DNA of 45,491 nucleotides from Dehalococcoidia bacterium (lineage in GTDB: Bacteria > Chloroflexota > Dehalococcoidia > SM23-28-2 > WHTN01): assembly GCA_009377715.1 (NCBI GenBank), contig WHTN01000012.1, positions 1 to 45,491 of the forward strand, in the 5' to 3' direction. The notes beneath the pieces are model-generated. The model worked only from the letters and a program-made list of their open reading frames with translations, did no database searches and was not told the DNA's origin. Below are positions 16,628 through 26,291 of the stretch, in pieces; positions within the stretch are counted from its first letter, which is position 1, and each line of letters opens with the position of its first letter. A program made the translations under genes and the position numbers.

Positions 16628-17092
16628 ATGCAAAAGATCGTCCCGCACCTCTGGTTCGATAAGGAGGCCAATGAGGCAGCCCAGTTCTACGCCTCCATCT
16701 TCCCGGACTCGAAGGTCACGAACATCACCACCCTCCACGACACGCCGTCCGGTGATTGCGATGTTGTTTCGTTCGAGCTCTCAGGGCAGCCCTTTATGGC
16801 GATTAGCGCCGGCCCGTTGTTCAAGTTCAACGAGTCAGTCTCTTTCATCGTGCGCTGCGAGACTCAGGACGAGATTGATGGCTTCTGGCAGAAACTGTCC
16901 GCCGACCCTGAGGCCGAGCAGTGCGGCTGGCTGAAGGATAAGTACGGGCTCTCGTGGCAGATCGTTCCCACAAGAATGGACGAATTGCTCGGAAGCGGCA
17001 CAGAGGAGCAGATCGCGCGCGTCACGCAAGCGTTTCTACCGATGAAAAAATTGGATATCGCTAAGTTAGAGCAAGCGTATGTAGGCCATTGA
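16628..17092 (+). CDS. VOC-superfamily protein (PhnB-like)
   Basis: The 154-residue product contains [20 protein letters not shown], a glyoxalase/PhnB opening, then [40 protein letters not shown] and [10 protein letters not shown]. This is the PhnB/3-demethylubiquinone methyltransferase-annotated VOC group; the methyltransferase name is a legacy label and no such activity should be assumed. ATG 16628 is chosen because AAGGAG lies eight bases upstream. Earlier ATGs at 16568 and 16607 lack that site. It closes the trio begun by the DHFR-like gene. Confidence 0.85.
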   Translation: MQKIVPHLWFDKEANEAAQFYASIFPDSKVTNITTLHDTPSGDCDVVSFELSGQPFMAISAGPLFKFNESVSFIVRCETQDEIDGFWQKLSADPEAEQCGWLKDKYGLSWQIVPTRMDELLGSGTEEQIARVTQAFLPMKKLDIAKLEQAYVGH

Positions 17093-17167
17093 CCAGAGCC
17101 TGCGGCCTGGCGGGTAGGTCCGCAGGGGACGGATTCTTAGCTCCGCCCAGAATGACAGAGTGGGGGC

Positions 17168-17189
17168 GGACAGGTCTTCAGACCTGTCC
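17168..17189. terminator. Perfect hairpin between convergent genes
   Basis: GGACAGGTC (17168-17176), loop TTCA, GACCTGTCC (17181-17189). It lies between the VOC gene stop (17092) and the MOSC stop (17190), so it can end both transcripts. A fragment of the GGATTCTT...CAGAATGACA element sits just left of it (17131-17158). Confidence 0.65.
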
Positions 17190-17645
17190 CTACGATTGGG
17201 CGGCTGGCGCGCTTTGGGGCACGATGAGCGAGATCGGATCGCCGGGGCGGATGACGCCGTTACTGACGACGCGGGCGAGCATGCCGCGGCGGCCATCGAT
17301 GGTGGCACGGAGGCCGGCGCGCAGTTCGTCCATACGTTCGCAGGGTTCGCACGCGTAGGTGATCTCGAGGATGGCCACGCCGATGCGCAAGCGCTGGCCA
17401 GCAGCAAGCGTCATGAGGTCGAGGCCGGCGACGGTGATGTTCTCGCGGACGTCGCCAGGTTGAAGACCGAAGTCGTCGAGAATTTCGGCCGGCATGAGCA
17501 GAAGCTGGCGGCGGCTGCGCTGCTTCGCATGAGCATCGCCGACGAAGCCGAGTTCGGCGACGGCCTGCGCTTCGGCAACCGGGCGCATGGGCATGCGATG
17601 GCCGGGGCAAAGGTGGAGCGCGGTGACGACGGGTGCGGTGCTCAC
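17190..17645 (-). CDS. MOSC-domain protein
   Basis: The 151-residue product has the MOSC pattern: VVTALHLCPGHRMPMRPVAE, ELGFVGDAHAKQRSRRQLLL, DVRENITVAGLDLMTLAAGQ, a conserved cysteine region (ITYACEPCERMDELRAGL) and VIRPGDPISL. MOSC domains occur in molybdenum-cofactor sulfurases and in stand-alone proteins that handle sulfur or oxidised compounds. The start codon is GTG at 17645. It overlaps the stop of the HicB-like gene (GTGA), so it may be translated from the hicAB transcript. Confidence 0.85.
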   Translation of the reverse strand: MSTAPVVTALHLCPGHRMPMRPVAEAQAVAELGFVGDAHAKQRSRRQLLLMPAEILDDFGLQPGDVRENITVAGLDLMTLAAGQRLRIGVAILEITYACEPCERMDELRAGLRATIDGRRGMLARVVSNGVIRPGDPISLIVPQSAPAAQS

Positions 17646-17844
17646 GATTGCGCCTCTACAAGATTCACCCAGCTCGTCGGTGCAGGAACCGGTTGATTCT
17701 CACTACGCAAGCCTTCGATATGAAAGGCGATGGCGCTACGAATATTACGCTCGACGTCAGTTTGAGTGCGTCCCGTAGCAACACAACAGGAAGGTCCGCT
17801 GAATAGTGATTCGGGGTTCTCTCGTAGACGACGGCGTATTTCAT
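17642..17844 (-). pseudogene. hicB: HicB-like antitoxin, one frameshift
   Basis: ATG at 17844 gives MKYAVVYERTPNHYSADLP, a HicB opening. The frame then breaks within CCTTCCTGTTGTG (about 17785). The other frame continues CCVATGRTQTDVERNIRSAI, AFHIEGLRSENQPVPAPTSW and VNLVEAQS to a stop at 17642. The joined product of about 67 residues is a standard HicB RNase-H-like fold. In HicAB pairs it neutralises the HicA mRNA interferase. Its ATG overlaps the hicA stop and its stop overlaps the MOSC GTG, so three genes are chained. Confidence 0.8.
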
Positions 17845-18031
17845 TTCTGATCTTCCCTTAGTCCGGCCTGCTTTAGGATACTATTATACGTCTATACGTC
17901 CCCGGCGCTATATCGTCGCTCAGCCGCCCAGCAATTGTAACGAGGCCTGGCTTTGTGGCGTGCTTAAACTGCCGATGGCTGCCGCGTTGGCGTACGAGTT
18001 CCCATCCGTCACGTTCAAGGATGCGTATCAT
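17841..18031 (-). pseudogene. hicA: HicA-like toxin, frameshift near the C-terminus
   Basis: From ATG 18031: MIRILERDGWELVRQRGSHR, then QFKHATKPGLVTIAGRLSDD and IAPGTYRR. The GSHRQFKH segment holds the catalytic His of the HicA dsRBD-like fold. The frame shifts near 17885, and the other frame gives NSILKQAGLREDQK, ending in TGA that overlaps the hicB ATG. The codons upstream of ATG read ACG AGG CCG AAA GTT CGC GAG. A family start (M-[RK]-x-K-V-R-E) would need ATG at the ACG, so the true start may be mutated. Total about 62-67 residues. Confidence 0.78.
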
Positions 18032-18260
18032 CTCGCGAACTTTCGGCCTCGTATTTAGCCTTCGCCTCGGCCAATACTGCCTCGCGCGGCCTGTCGTTAC
18101 CGCCCCCGAAGCGCTCGCGGAGATCGAAGGCGTCGTTCACGAAGCCGAGGAGGACAGTGGCGATAACGGCCGTGGTCACGCAAGCGCCGACTTGCCGGGC
18201 GCGCGATAGGTGCAGTAAACGTTGGCCGACGGACTTTGCGAAGGTAAACAGGGCGTTCAT
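18015..18260 (-). CDS. Possible small one-helix membrane protein
   Basis: 81 residues: a basic N-terminus (FAKSVGQRLLHLSRARQ), one hydrophobic helix (VGACVTTAVIATVLLGFV), and a charged tail (REAVLAEAKAKYEAESSRDD). It overlaps the hicA start by 17 bases. I see no ribosome site and recognise no family. It could be a real small gene upstream of hicA or a chance ORF. Confidence 0.35.
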   Translation of the reverse strand: MNALFTFAKSVGQRLLHLSRARQVGACVTTAVIATVLLGFVNDAFDLRERFGGGNDRPREAVLAEAKAKYEAESSRDDTHP

Positions 18261-18526
18261 GTCTGGCTGGCGTTATATCTTTCGAGAAGGATTGCGCTGA
18301 TTATAACGCGGCGCGCGTGGTTTGTTCTAGCGGTTTACCCCAGGCGACGGGTACGCGGTGGCTGGATCAGAGGTAGAGGGCAGTGGCGATGATACGGCCG
18401 CGCCTTAGAAAAGCCTGAGCGGCTGCCTTCAAACCAAAGGGGAATGAACCGGGCCGTTCGAAAGAGCATGGCTGGCTCCCAAACGATTCGCTGCGCGTGT
18501 ATGTTTCCTCCACATCCCAGAGAAAT

Positions 18527-18575
18527 GGCTTGCGCGAGGGCAGACGGCTTCGAGCCGTCCGCTCCCGCGCAAGCC
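18527..18575. terminator. Strong hairpin after the tautomerase gene
   Basis: GGCTTGCGCG...GACGGCT, loop TCG, AGCCGTC...CGCGCAAGCC, with a few mismatches in the stem. It starts 17 bases after the minus-strand stop at 18592. The remainder of the 331-bp gap (18261-18591) shows no gene. Confidence 0.65.
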
Positions 18576-18591
18576 CACAGTGCCTTTGGTT

Positions 18592-18816
18592 CTAACCCCT
18601 CTGACCGGCGGCGAGCTTCTTGACGTCGGCCGTGGTTAGAGGTTGTCCGGCGATTCCCCAGTCGCCGCTCTTCACTTCTTCAACCACTACCCAGGTGACA
18701 CCACGCATGTTCTCTCCCTCGATCGCGACCATTGTGTCGGTCATTCTCCTGATAATTTCCTGCTTCTCGTCGCCAGAGAAGACACCCTCGATCAGCTTGA
18801 CATTAACTAGTGGCAT
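18592..18816 (-). CDS. 4-oxalocrotonate tautomerase-family protein
   Basis: 74 residues beginning MPLVNVKLIEGVFSGDEKQE. In this family Met is removed and Pro1 becomes the catalytic base. The later region (MTDTMVAIEGENMRGVTWVV) matches the second half of the beta-alpha-beta unit. It is a little longer than the 60-63 residues of classical 4-OT. A GAAAGGAATG stretch lies upstream of the ATG. The substrate is unknown and no catabolic neighbour is visible. Confidence 0.82.
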   Translation of the reverse strand: MPLVNVKLIEGVFSGDEKQEIIRRMTDTMVAIEGENMRGVTWVVVEEVKSGDWGIAGQPLTTADVKKLAAGQRG

Positions 18817-18929
18817 GGAAACATTCCTTTCTTGCTTTGTGATTTCCCCTGCGTTCTGATTTCACGAGGACTTATTCGTTCTGTTGTCTATCTGGCCCCC
18901 TTTCCAGCGGTCATGAAGTTGCCACAGTT

Positions 18930-19789
18930 TCAATTCCTGCTGCTGACCCTTGTTCGCGCTGAGCTTGACTCGGTATTAGACATCGGGTGGCGAAGAAGGA
19001 ACTCGGCCACGCCCAGCGCCACTGGTTCCGGCTGCTGAATATGCAGCAAGTGGGCTACCCCTTCAATCGTGCAGTCCTCAACCTGAGGGAGCCAAGAGTG
19101 AAGCAGCTGACGGCCGTCCACGAACCACCGCTCGGTCTCCGTGCCCAGCACTGAAAGCACTGGCTGGGAGATGCTGGCCGCTTGCTCAGGACCAAACTGC
19201 CATGCACTGAGTGCCGGCAGATAGCTGCCGAAGAAGTTATCGGCGTGCTCCATTGCATGGGCCACGCCGCCGGGGATGTGCTTCTCGATCACCCTCCGAC
19301 ACGTCTCCCAGTCGAGGCTGCACACAAAGCTCAGAAACCCCGATATTGCCCCTTCGCGGTCGCCCGACCCGTAAGCCGCTAGAGCAGGCCCCGCCTTCTC
19401 CAAGAAGGCCCAGCGCTCGGCGCGCCCATCAGCGGCGGCTCCAGAAGGGCCAGCGTGTGAACGAGGCCGGGGTAGTCGACGGCCAGTTGAAGGGCGATGT
19501 CCGCGCCGGTGGAATGACCGGCTACATGCGCGCGCCGGACACCGAGTTGGTCCAGTAACACCGCGGCGGCGGCATGATCTACGAAGCTCACTGGCGTGGG
19601 CATGCGCGTGCTGTCCGCTATTCGCCGCTGGCGGTAACCGATCAGGCGGTAACCGTCGATCAGCGCCTTCTGTGTCAAGAGGGGCGAAAAGCTGTCCGCG
19701 ATCGGGCCGGTGCTGATCAATAGCACCGGCTCTCCCGATCCTCTTACGTCATATTCCAATTCTGTCCCGTTAACCTTGGCCTTCTGCAT
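18930..19789 (-). pseudogene. Alpha/beta hydrolase, one frameshift
   Basis: The first frame (19789-19379) reads MQKAKVNGTELEYDVRGSGE, PVLLISTGPIADSFSPLL and the nucleophile elbow HVAGHSTGADIALQLAVDYP. Near 19420 the frame breaks (PLMGAP then AERWAFLEKAGPALAAYG). The second frame runs to 18930 with a possible acid in WFVDGRQLLHSW and the catalytic His in IEGVAHLLHIQQPEPVA. Joined, about 285 residues, a normal length. The substrate cannot be deduced. The C-terminal tail after LRHPMSNTES looks unlike the family and may carry another shift. Confidence 0.78.
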
Positions 19790-19952
19790 TGTTTTTCCTT
19801 CCGAGTAAAATTTGTGTTGGCGTTGCCAGAGCCCTTCGCTGCGGTTCTTAAGGAGCTCCGCGCCACCTAATATCTAATGCGTAACAAAGACCGTTACTGT
19901 GGGAACTTCTGGCGTTACAATAGCCGTAACGGAGGCACCCTGGGGATGAGTA

Positions 19953-22062
19953 ATGTCTGAACCTAGTCAAACGACATTCGTGGAGCGGGCGCGCGAAGCT
20001 GCCCGACGAGGTGAGTGGGAGCAGTCGTTCGAACTGCTCCTGGAGGAGGACGCCCGCACGCCCCTGGGCGCGCCGGATCTCGCCTTTCTCGCCGGCGTAG
20101 CGTACGCCGCCGGCCGTCTCGACGTGACGATCGACTCGTGGGAACGCGCTCATGCGGAGAGCGTGCGCACGGGCGATCACCTTTCAGCAGCGGGAGCGGC
20201 GGTCCGCATCGCCCTGCACCTGCTCTTCGATACTGCGCTCATGGCGCCCGTTCGCGGGTGGATAAAGCGGGCGGAACGGCTTCTGGAGGCCTATGACCAA
20301 ACACCGGTCCATGCCTGGTTAGCTGTAGTGAGCAGTTATGAACGGATGCTATCGGGCGACCTCAAGACTGCTCGGCAATGGGCCCAGCAGGCAATAGAGG
20401 TTGGCTCGAAATCCGAGCCTGCTGCTGCCGCCATCGGTAGAGTGGCTGAGGCCCGCATTCTCATTCTGGACGGGGACGTCTCTCAGGGGTTGGGGATCCT
20501 CAACGAAGCGGCCTTGGCCGCGGTCTCCGGCGAACTCGATCCCCTCTCTACTGGGGTGGTCTACTGTGAGGTAGTGTGCGCCCTGCAAGGGATCGCTCAG
20601 TACGACCTGGCCGAGGAGTGGACGGCGGCGATGGAGCAGTGGCGCCACGGTCAGCCCGTAGGGAGCGTCCACGGACGCTGCCGCGTCCACCGCGCCGAGA
20701 TTCTGCGGCTACGCGGGTCATGTTTAGAGGCAGAGAAAGAAGTCCTCCAGGCCTGCGAAGAGCTTCGTCCCTACCTGCGCCGGGAGTTCGGGTGGCCCTT
20801 GACCGAACTTGGCCGCATCCGGTTTCGCAGAGGGGACATCCAGGCAGCCGAAAAGGCATTCCTCGCGGCGAACGACATTGGGTGGGACGCGCAGCCCGGC
20901 CTCGCCTTGGTACATCTGGCTAAGGGTGAAGTAACCCTAGCAGCCGAATCGATCCGCGATGCGTTGCAGCATCCGCTAAGCGTCCCGTCCAAGGAGCTAC
21001 CCCCGAACACCGAGCTGCGCCGGGCGCCCCTGCTCGAGGCGCAGGTTGAGATCGAGCTCGCGGTCGGCGAGATCGATCTTGCGCGGGCGGCCGCAGGCCG
21101 TCTCTCGCGCATCGCGGAATTATTCGATAGCAAAGCGCTCGCTGCCAACGCGGCGCTAGCAAGCGGAAGGGTACGGCTGGCCGAAGGTGACACGGCAGGC
21201 GCTCGTCGTGACTTCGAGGAGGCCGCGTATCTCTGGGACCAGGTCGGCGCGCCCTATGAGACTGCCCTCGCTCGCATGGGGTTGGCGCAAGTGCACCGCG
21301 CCGAAGGAACCGAGAAGCTTGCAATCCCGGAGTTCCAAGCCGCCCGGTCGGGATTCGAGCGGGTCGGAGCGGTCCTTCAGGCAGCCGAAGCGGCCCGGGC
21401 ATCCGGTGACGAGACACAAAAGGATTCGCGTGAGCGGCTTCCAGGAGCGCGCCCGGCAACAAGGGCCGGCGTCGATGAGAACGTTTTTCGTCGCGAGGGT
21501 GATTACTGGTCGTTAGCCTTCGAGGGACACACCGTATACATGCGGGACATGAAGGGGTTGCGGTACCTCGCACGGCTGCTCGCCGACGCCGAGCGCGAGA
21601 TCCACGTGCTTGACCTGGTGGCCGCCGAAACGGGCCGGCCGGTTGGTTCGAGCCGCAGCAGCGCGGAACCCGGCGTCACTTTCTCGCCTAGCCTGGACGC
21701 CGGCGTTTGGCTCGATGCGCAGGCCAAGGAGACGTACCGCCGGCGTCTCGCCGAGATCGACGAGGACATCGAGGAGGCGCTGACCATGGGGAACGACGAG
21801 CGGGCCGCACAGGCTGAGGCCGAACGTGACTTTCTGATCCGCGAGCTGGCCCACGCAGTCGGGCTCGGCGGTCGCGATCGGCGCGTAGGTTCAAACTCGG
21901 AACGCGCTAGAGCCAGCGTAACGCGGGCCGTCCACCACCCGATTGTCCGGATCCCGCAAGTACCATCCCTCGTTGGGTGAGCACCTCGACAGGGCCATCC
22001 GGACAGGCACCTACTGCGCTTACGAGCCGGATCCCCGGGCTCCAACGGTGTGGAAGCTATGA
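19953..22062 (+). pseudogene. TPR-rich protein, frameshift at the C-terminus
   Basis: The main frame (19953-21980) encodes 675 residues. Residues 1 to about 490 are helical TPR-like repeats (for example RARLAEGDTAGARRDFEEAA-type units). The C-terminal block FRREGDYWSLAFEGHTVYMR, DMKGLRYLARLLADAEREIH, ERDFLIRELAHAVGLGGRDR is a region I associate with large TPR regulators of Chloroflexota and Actinobacteria. The frame ends at LVG, but the other frame continues YHPSLGEHLDRAIRTGTYCA and YEPDPRAPTVWKL to a stop at 22062. That tail is the expected end, so an indel near 21950 is likely. There is no ATPase or HTH domain, so this may be a stand-alone scaffold. Confidence 0.75.
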
Positions 22063-22176
22063 GACCTAGCGAGTCGTACGTATCCCGTATCTAGCGCGCA
22101 TGAATGGCGATCGTCGAAGGAGTTTGCCAAGCGAGTAAGAGCGACGCAGGGTTTGTCTAGCGGAGGCAATGGAAGG

Positions 22177-23241
22177 CTACGACAACGAGGCGGACAGGCC
22201 CATAAACGCGCCGTAGCGGTCCGCCGCATTTTTAACAGCTTGCATCCCGCCTGAAGTTAACTCCTTAAACGCGTTTAGCTTTATTTCTACGCCGTTTTTC
22301 TTCGTTTCCCTTTTCCAAGTGCCGATTATTTTGCCCTCATGGATAACAACGGCCGTCAACGCATTTCCCATCAGGATCAGTCGTTCGAAAGTCCTTTCCT
22401 CGCCCAAGGCGCTTCTATCCCTGTACGCGATCGTATATTCATCGTAAATCGATAGGAGAAATGCCCGCAGCCGGTTTATATTTGGCGCTTCGATGCCGTG
22501 TGCGAACCAGTACGCTTTACCGTGGATAGTTTCGTTTACGAGCTCGGGCTTGATCATCTCCAAGCCGTTTTTTGCGTCTTTCGGGCCGAGACCGGACCAC
22601 CAGGCGAAGTCCTGTACTTGGGCCGGACCGTGACTGGTGAAGTACAGCCGTGCGAGCTTAGCCAGCGCTTCATCGCGATCGAGTTGTGCGGCTTTCGGCG
22701 CACGTTCTTCGAGAAGGGCGTAGGTAAACTGCTTGCCCAGCCTGGGGCCACTACAGATCAAGCCCTCAAGCTCGGCGTGCATAACGATATAGGCGAGCCG
22801 CTGACCCTTGGCCGGAATGCTATCGCTTTCCAAACGCTTCCCGAGTTCGTCGCGGGTTAGAAAGGCATTGCCTTGCATGGAGTCGACGAATACGTCGTGA
22901 CAGCGGACGAGCAGTTCGCCGTCCAGCTCCAGCCGGCGGTACATGTGAGAGTTGACGGCATGGACGCGCGGCGCTGTCAGGGCGACGAGCCAGCGGATAT
23001 TCTCCGGAGCGACGAAATGCCAGGTTGGGCGCATGACATGAGTGCGGAGGACTGCTCCCTGGTTACACGCTTGCTCGATACTGACATCAGTAGCACCGGG
23101 GATGCGTAAGGCAAGCCCCCATTTCGCCATTGCGTAGTCCTGGGCCTGTACGGCGCCGTAATGGGCGACAACGTCGTGCGGGTTCGCGAAGGCTGGGGCG
23201 GTAAGATTCTGGTTTTGCAGTCTTAAAGCGGTTATATTCAC
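22177..23241 (-). CDS. Winged-helix DNA-binding protein (AlkZ/YcaQ-like)
   Basis: The 354-residue product starts ITALRLQNQNLTAPAFANPH and DVVAHYGAVQAQDYAMAKWG. It continues VLRTHVMRPTWHFVAPENIR, the pattern of the HTH_42 superfamily that includes AlkZ and YcaQ DNA glycosylases. AlkZ-type proteins unhook DNA crosslinks or excise alkylated bases. Whether this member has glycosylase activity is not shown by the sequence. Length is normal for the family. It is transcribed toward the TPR gene, and an AT-rich stretch (23242-23265) separates it from the gene before it. Confidence 0.85.
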   Translation of the reverse strand: MNITALRLQNQNLTAPAFANPHDVVAHYGAVQAQDYAMAKWGLALRIPGATDVSIEQACNQGAVLRTHVMRPTWHFVAPENIRWLVALTAPRVHAVNSHMYRRLELDGELLVRCHDVFVDSMQGNAFLTRDELGKRLESDSIPAKGQRLAYIVMHAELEGLICSGPRLGKQFTYALLEERAPKAAQLDRDEALAKLARLYFTSHGPAQVQDFAWWSGLGPKDAKNGLEMIKPELVNETIHGKAYWFAHGIEAPNINRLRAFLLSIYDEYTIAYRDRSALGEERTFERLILMGNALTAVVIHEGKIIGTWKRETKKNGVEIKLNAFKELTSGGMQAVKNAADRYGAFMGLSASLS

Positions 23242-23265
23242 AAAAACGCTTTCGTAAACAAAATT

Positions 23266-23817
23266 TCAGGCACCGCGAGCCCACGAGAAAGCTATGCCTG
23301 TATCCCAAGACTCGCAAATTACGTATTTTGGTGGATTAGTATCAACTGGAAAAGGAAAGAAGTAATAAGACGTATATTGTTCTCCTGGATATAGGTCGAT
23401 AAGGAAATGTCCTCCCGACTCGTGTAAACGAGGGACGACCTCTAAATACTGCGGATTGCCGTAAGCGGTCAGCTTAGGCCCGAACCAGCGGCACAATCGG
23501 TCGCCAAAGTTTTCGATGGTTAGCCATATGCCCAAGCCATCTGATGTAAGCTCTTCATACTGGAAACACACTGCAATGAGACGACCTTTCGCGACGGAGC
23601 CGGCCGTTGCTCGCGCCTCATTGCCGACAGTATGATGGTTAATTCTGAATCTTGACTTTAAAAAGCCCGTAGACGATAAAACAAACTTGTTTCGTTTAAA
23701 TCTTGCTCTGCCAGTCTGAAAACGCGCAAGGCCTTGCTTAATCGCAAAAGTACCGATACCGATCACTATGGTAGAAATTACAACTATGGCGACCCCGATT
23801 AAAACCGTCATTATCAT
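23266..23817 (-). CDS. Anchored protein of unknown function
   Basis: 183 residues: an N-terminal membrane helix (MTVLIGVAIVVISTIVIGIG), a basic segment (RFQTGRARFKRNKF), then a soluble beta-rich domain (LIAVCFQYEELTSDGLGIWL, LTAYGNPQYLEVVPRLHESG). The ATG immediately follows the mutS2 stop (TAG-ATG), so it is coupled to mutS2. I do not recognise the domain. Its base composition is clearly more AT-rich than mutS2, which suggests a separate origin. Confidence 0.65.
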   Translation of the reverse strand: MIMTVLIGVAIVVISTIVIGIGTFAIKQGLARFQTGRARFKRNKFVLSSTGFLKSRFRINHHTVGNEARATAGSVAKGRLIAVCFQYEELTSDGLGIWLTIENFGDRLCRWFGPKLTAYGNPQYLEVVPRLHESGGHFLIDLYPGEQYTSYYFFPFPVDTNPPKYVICESWDTGIAFSWARGA

Positions 23818-26229
23818 CTAAACCGCTAGTTGCACCATAGTTGCGCCTTCGCCGCCGGCGTTGCGCTCGGCGGGGGCGAAGGTGCTGACGAGCGGGTGCT
23901 TGGATAGAAGCTGGCGCACTTGCTGACGCAGGACGCCGGTGCCGAGGCCATGAATGACGCGGATGCTCGGCGCGCCGGAACGGAAGGCGTCGTCGAGATA
24001 GGTGTCGAGGCGGGCGATCGCCTCGTCGGCGCGGAGGCCGCGGAGGTCGAGTTCGAGGGCGGGGATATATGTCGAGGGGATTCTGCCCCCTTCGACAAGC
24101 TCAGGGTGAGCGGAACTTGATCGGCTTCCTCCTGGGCGGCGGGTGGGGGTAACGGTGGATGAGCCAGGGGTCTGGAAGCGTTCGATACGGTCGAGAGGGA
24201 CGCGGGTGCGGGCCAGGCCGAGCTGCACTTCGACTTCGCCATCGGTGGGAGCAGCGATAACGGTGCCGGGGTTAGCGATGCCGCGCAACCAGACGGTATC
24301 GCCGAGAGCAACCTCGCGCGGTCTCTCATCGCTGCGGCGATGCGGCTGGCGACGGCGTAGTGACGAGACTTTCTGGCCAGCGACGGTGATGTCAACCTTC
24401 GCCTCGGCTAGAGTAGTGCGATCGGCGCGATCCAGGCGACGCTGGGCGGCACGCAAGCGCTCCTTCGTCTCGGCGATCTCGTCCTCAAGTTCCTGTCGCG
24501 CTTGCGCAAGGATCGATTCGCGTTCGGCATCGAGACTGGCGATGCGCTCGGTGAGTCCGCTGCGGATCTCCTCAGCCTCGCGGCGGGCGAACTCCTCGGC
24601 GCGACGAGCGGCGACAGCTTCGTCGCGCTCCTGCTGGATGTCGGTGAGGAGACCAGACATGGCGATCTGCTCCGGCGACAGCGCCGCCTGCGCCCGGTCC
24701 AGGATGTCCTGCGGCATGCCAAGGCGGGCGGCGATGGCGAGCGCGTTGCTCTGCCCTGGCAGGCCGACGCGTACGCGATAAGTCGGCGAAAGGGTGTCGG
24801 GGTCGAACTCCATCGACGCGTTCATCACGCCTTCGGCGCCGTGGGCGAAGAGTTTCAGCTCGCCGTGGTGGGTCGTGGCCACGGTCAGCACTTTCGCCTC
24901 GAGCAGGTGCTGTAGGATCGCCTGTGCCAGCGCTGCGCCTTCGGCGGGGTCAGTGCCAGCGCCAAGTTCGTCGAGAAGGGCCAGGCTTTTGTCGTCAGCC
25001 TCGCTCATGACCTCGATGATGTTCGTCATATGAGAGCTGAAGGTCGAAAGCGACTGCTCGATGCTCTGCTCATCGCCGATGTCGGCGTAGATCCTTTCGA
25101 AGATGGCCAGGCGGCTGCCTTCTGCCGCGGGCACCGGCAGGCCGGCCTGGGCCATAAGCGAAAGCAGACCGACCGTTTTCAGGGCGACAGTCTTGCCGCC
25201 GGTGTTAGGACCGGTGAGCAGCAAGACGTTATACGCGCCGCCGACCGCGAGCGTTATGGGCACGACGTTAGCCCCGAGCAGCGGATGTTTAGCTTCGATC
25301 AGGCGCACTTCGCCCGGCGCTTCGGCGAGCCAGGACTGGTCGGCACCGTCGTACGGGAGGTCGTACGCACGTAACTCGCTGCCATAGCGGGCTTTCGCCA
25401 TCGCGAGGTCGAGGTCGGCGGCGGCATTCACGGTCTCGACGATTTCGGGCGAAAAGCCACCGACCATCGCGCCGAGGCGGCGCAGGATGCGCTCCACCTC
25501 GTGTCGCTCCTGCGCCTGCAGCTCGCGCCACTGGTTGCCGAGGTCGACGGCGTCCATCGGCTCAACGAAGACGGTTGCGCCGCTGGAGGAAACATCGTGG
25601 ACGATGCCGCGAACGCGACCGCGCATCTCCGCCTTGATGGGCACGACGTAGCGGCCGTCCCGTTGGGTAACGATCGGCTCCTGGAGCACATCTTTGCCCA
25701 GGTCCGAACCGAGGAACGACTGCATCCTCGACACCAAATTGGTGTGCGAACGCTCGATCTGGCGGCGGACCTCCCTAAGAAGAGGGCTGGCGGAATCGGC
25801 GACCTCACCTCGCGGCGTGATGGCCTTCGAAATTTCGTCCGCAATGTGCGAGAGGTCGGCGATGCGGCGGACAGTGGCAGTCAGCAGCGATAGTGTATCG
25901 TCGAAACGCAGGACTGTGTTCGCCGCCTGGCGCGCAGCGCGCAGAGTTATGGCGATATCGAGCAGCTCCAACGGCTCGATGATGCCACCGAGCGAGGCTT
26001 TGTGCGCGTGCGATCGGATGTCGCGGACGTCGCCGAGGCCGAGACCACCGCGCGAGTTTAGGAGCCGGCGCGCTTCGGCGGTCTCTCGTTGACGGTGGCC
26101 GACCTCAGCGAGCGCGATGGAGGGCCGCAGCGCGAGCGCTAGTTCACGGCCAGCGCTCGTCTCGGTGTGGCGCGCCAGACGTGCGAGAACCTTATCGAAT
26201 CCGAGAGTGGTGAGGATCTTTTCGTTCAA
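23818..26229 (-). CDS. mutS2: MutS2 with Smr nuclease domain
   Basis: 803 residues. The core and clamp regions fill the first 300 residues. The ABC ATPase has Walker A GPNTGGKT (340-347) and Walker B SLALLDELGAGTDP (415-428). A long coiled coil follows (EEFARREAEEIRSGLTERIA, QARQELEDEIAETKERLRAA). The C-terminal Smr domain (from about 725) has ELDLRGLRADEA and IRVIHGLGTGVLR. MutS2 suppresses recombination or rescues collided ribosomes in different species. A dispersed repeat at 24087-24113 is translated as AHPELVEGG (707-715) in the linker before Smr. The protein is otherwise intact. Confidence 0.94.
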   Translation of the reverse strand: MNEKILTTLGFDKVLARLARHTETSAGRELALALRPSIALAEVGHRQRETAEARRLLNSRGGLGLGDVRDIRSHAHKASLGGIIEPLELLDIAITLRAARQAANTVLRFDDTLSLLTATVRRIADLSHIADEISKAITPRGEVADSASPLLREVRRQIERSHTNLVSRMQSFLGSDLGKDVLQEPIVTQRDGRYVVPIKAEMRGRVRGIVHDVSSSGATVFVEPMDAVDLGNQWRELQAQERHEVERILRRLGAMVGGFSPEIVETVNAAADLDLAMAKARYGSELRAYDLPYDGADQSWLAEAPGEVRLIEAKHPLLGANVVPITLAVGGAYNVLLLTGPNTGGKTVALKTVGLLSLMAQAGLPVPAAEGSRLAIFERIYADIGDEQSIEQSLSTFSSHMTNIIEVMSEADDKSLALLDELGAGTDPAEGAALAQAILQHLLEAKVLTVATTHHGELKLFAHGAEGVMNASMEFDPDTLSPTYRVRVGLPGQSNALAIAARLGMPQDILDRAQAALSPEQIAMSGLLTDIQQERDEAVAARRAEEFARREAEEIRSGLTERIASLDAERESILAQARQELEDEIAETKERLRAAQRRLDRADRTTLAEAKVDITVAGQKVSSLRRRQPHRRSDERPREVALGDTVWLRGIANPGTVIAAPTDGEVEVQLGLARTRVPLDRIERFQTPGSSTVTPTRRPGGSRSSSAHPELVEGGRIPSTYIPALELDLRGLRADEAIARLDTYLDDAFRSGAPSIRVIHGLGTGVLRQQVRQLLSKHPLVSTFAPAERNAGGEGATMVQLAV
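24087..24113 (+). repeat. Dispersed 27-bp repeat inside mutS2
   Basis: Core CCCTTCGACAAGCTCAGGG. It falls in the variable linker between the coiled coil and the Smr domain. Confidence 0.88.
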
Positions 26230-26291
26230 TAGCTACCTCTATTGTTATTATTATAGCTTGGCGACGTCTTGATATCCTTAGTCGATCAGTT

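Noticed and set aside
20015..21573. Several ORFs on both strands within the TPR gene
   Set aside because: All are shadows of the 675-residue TPR frame, with Arg/Pro-rich content and no domain.
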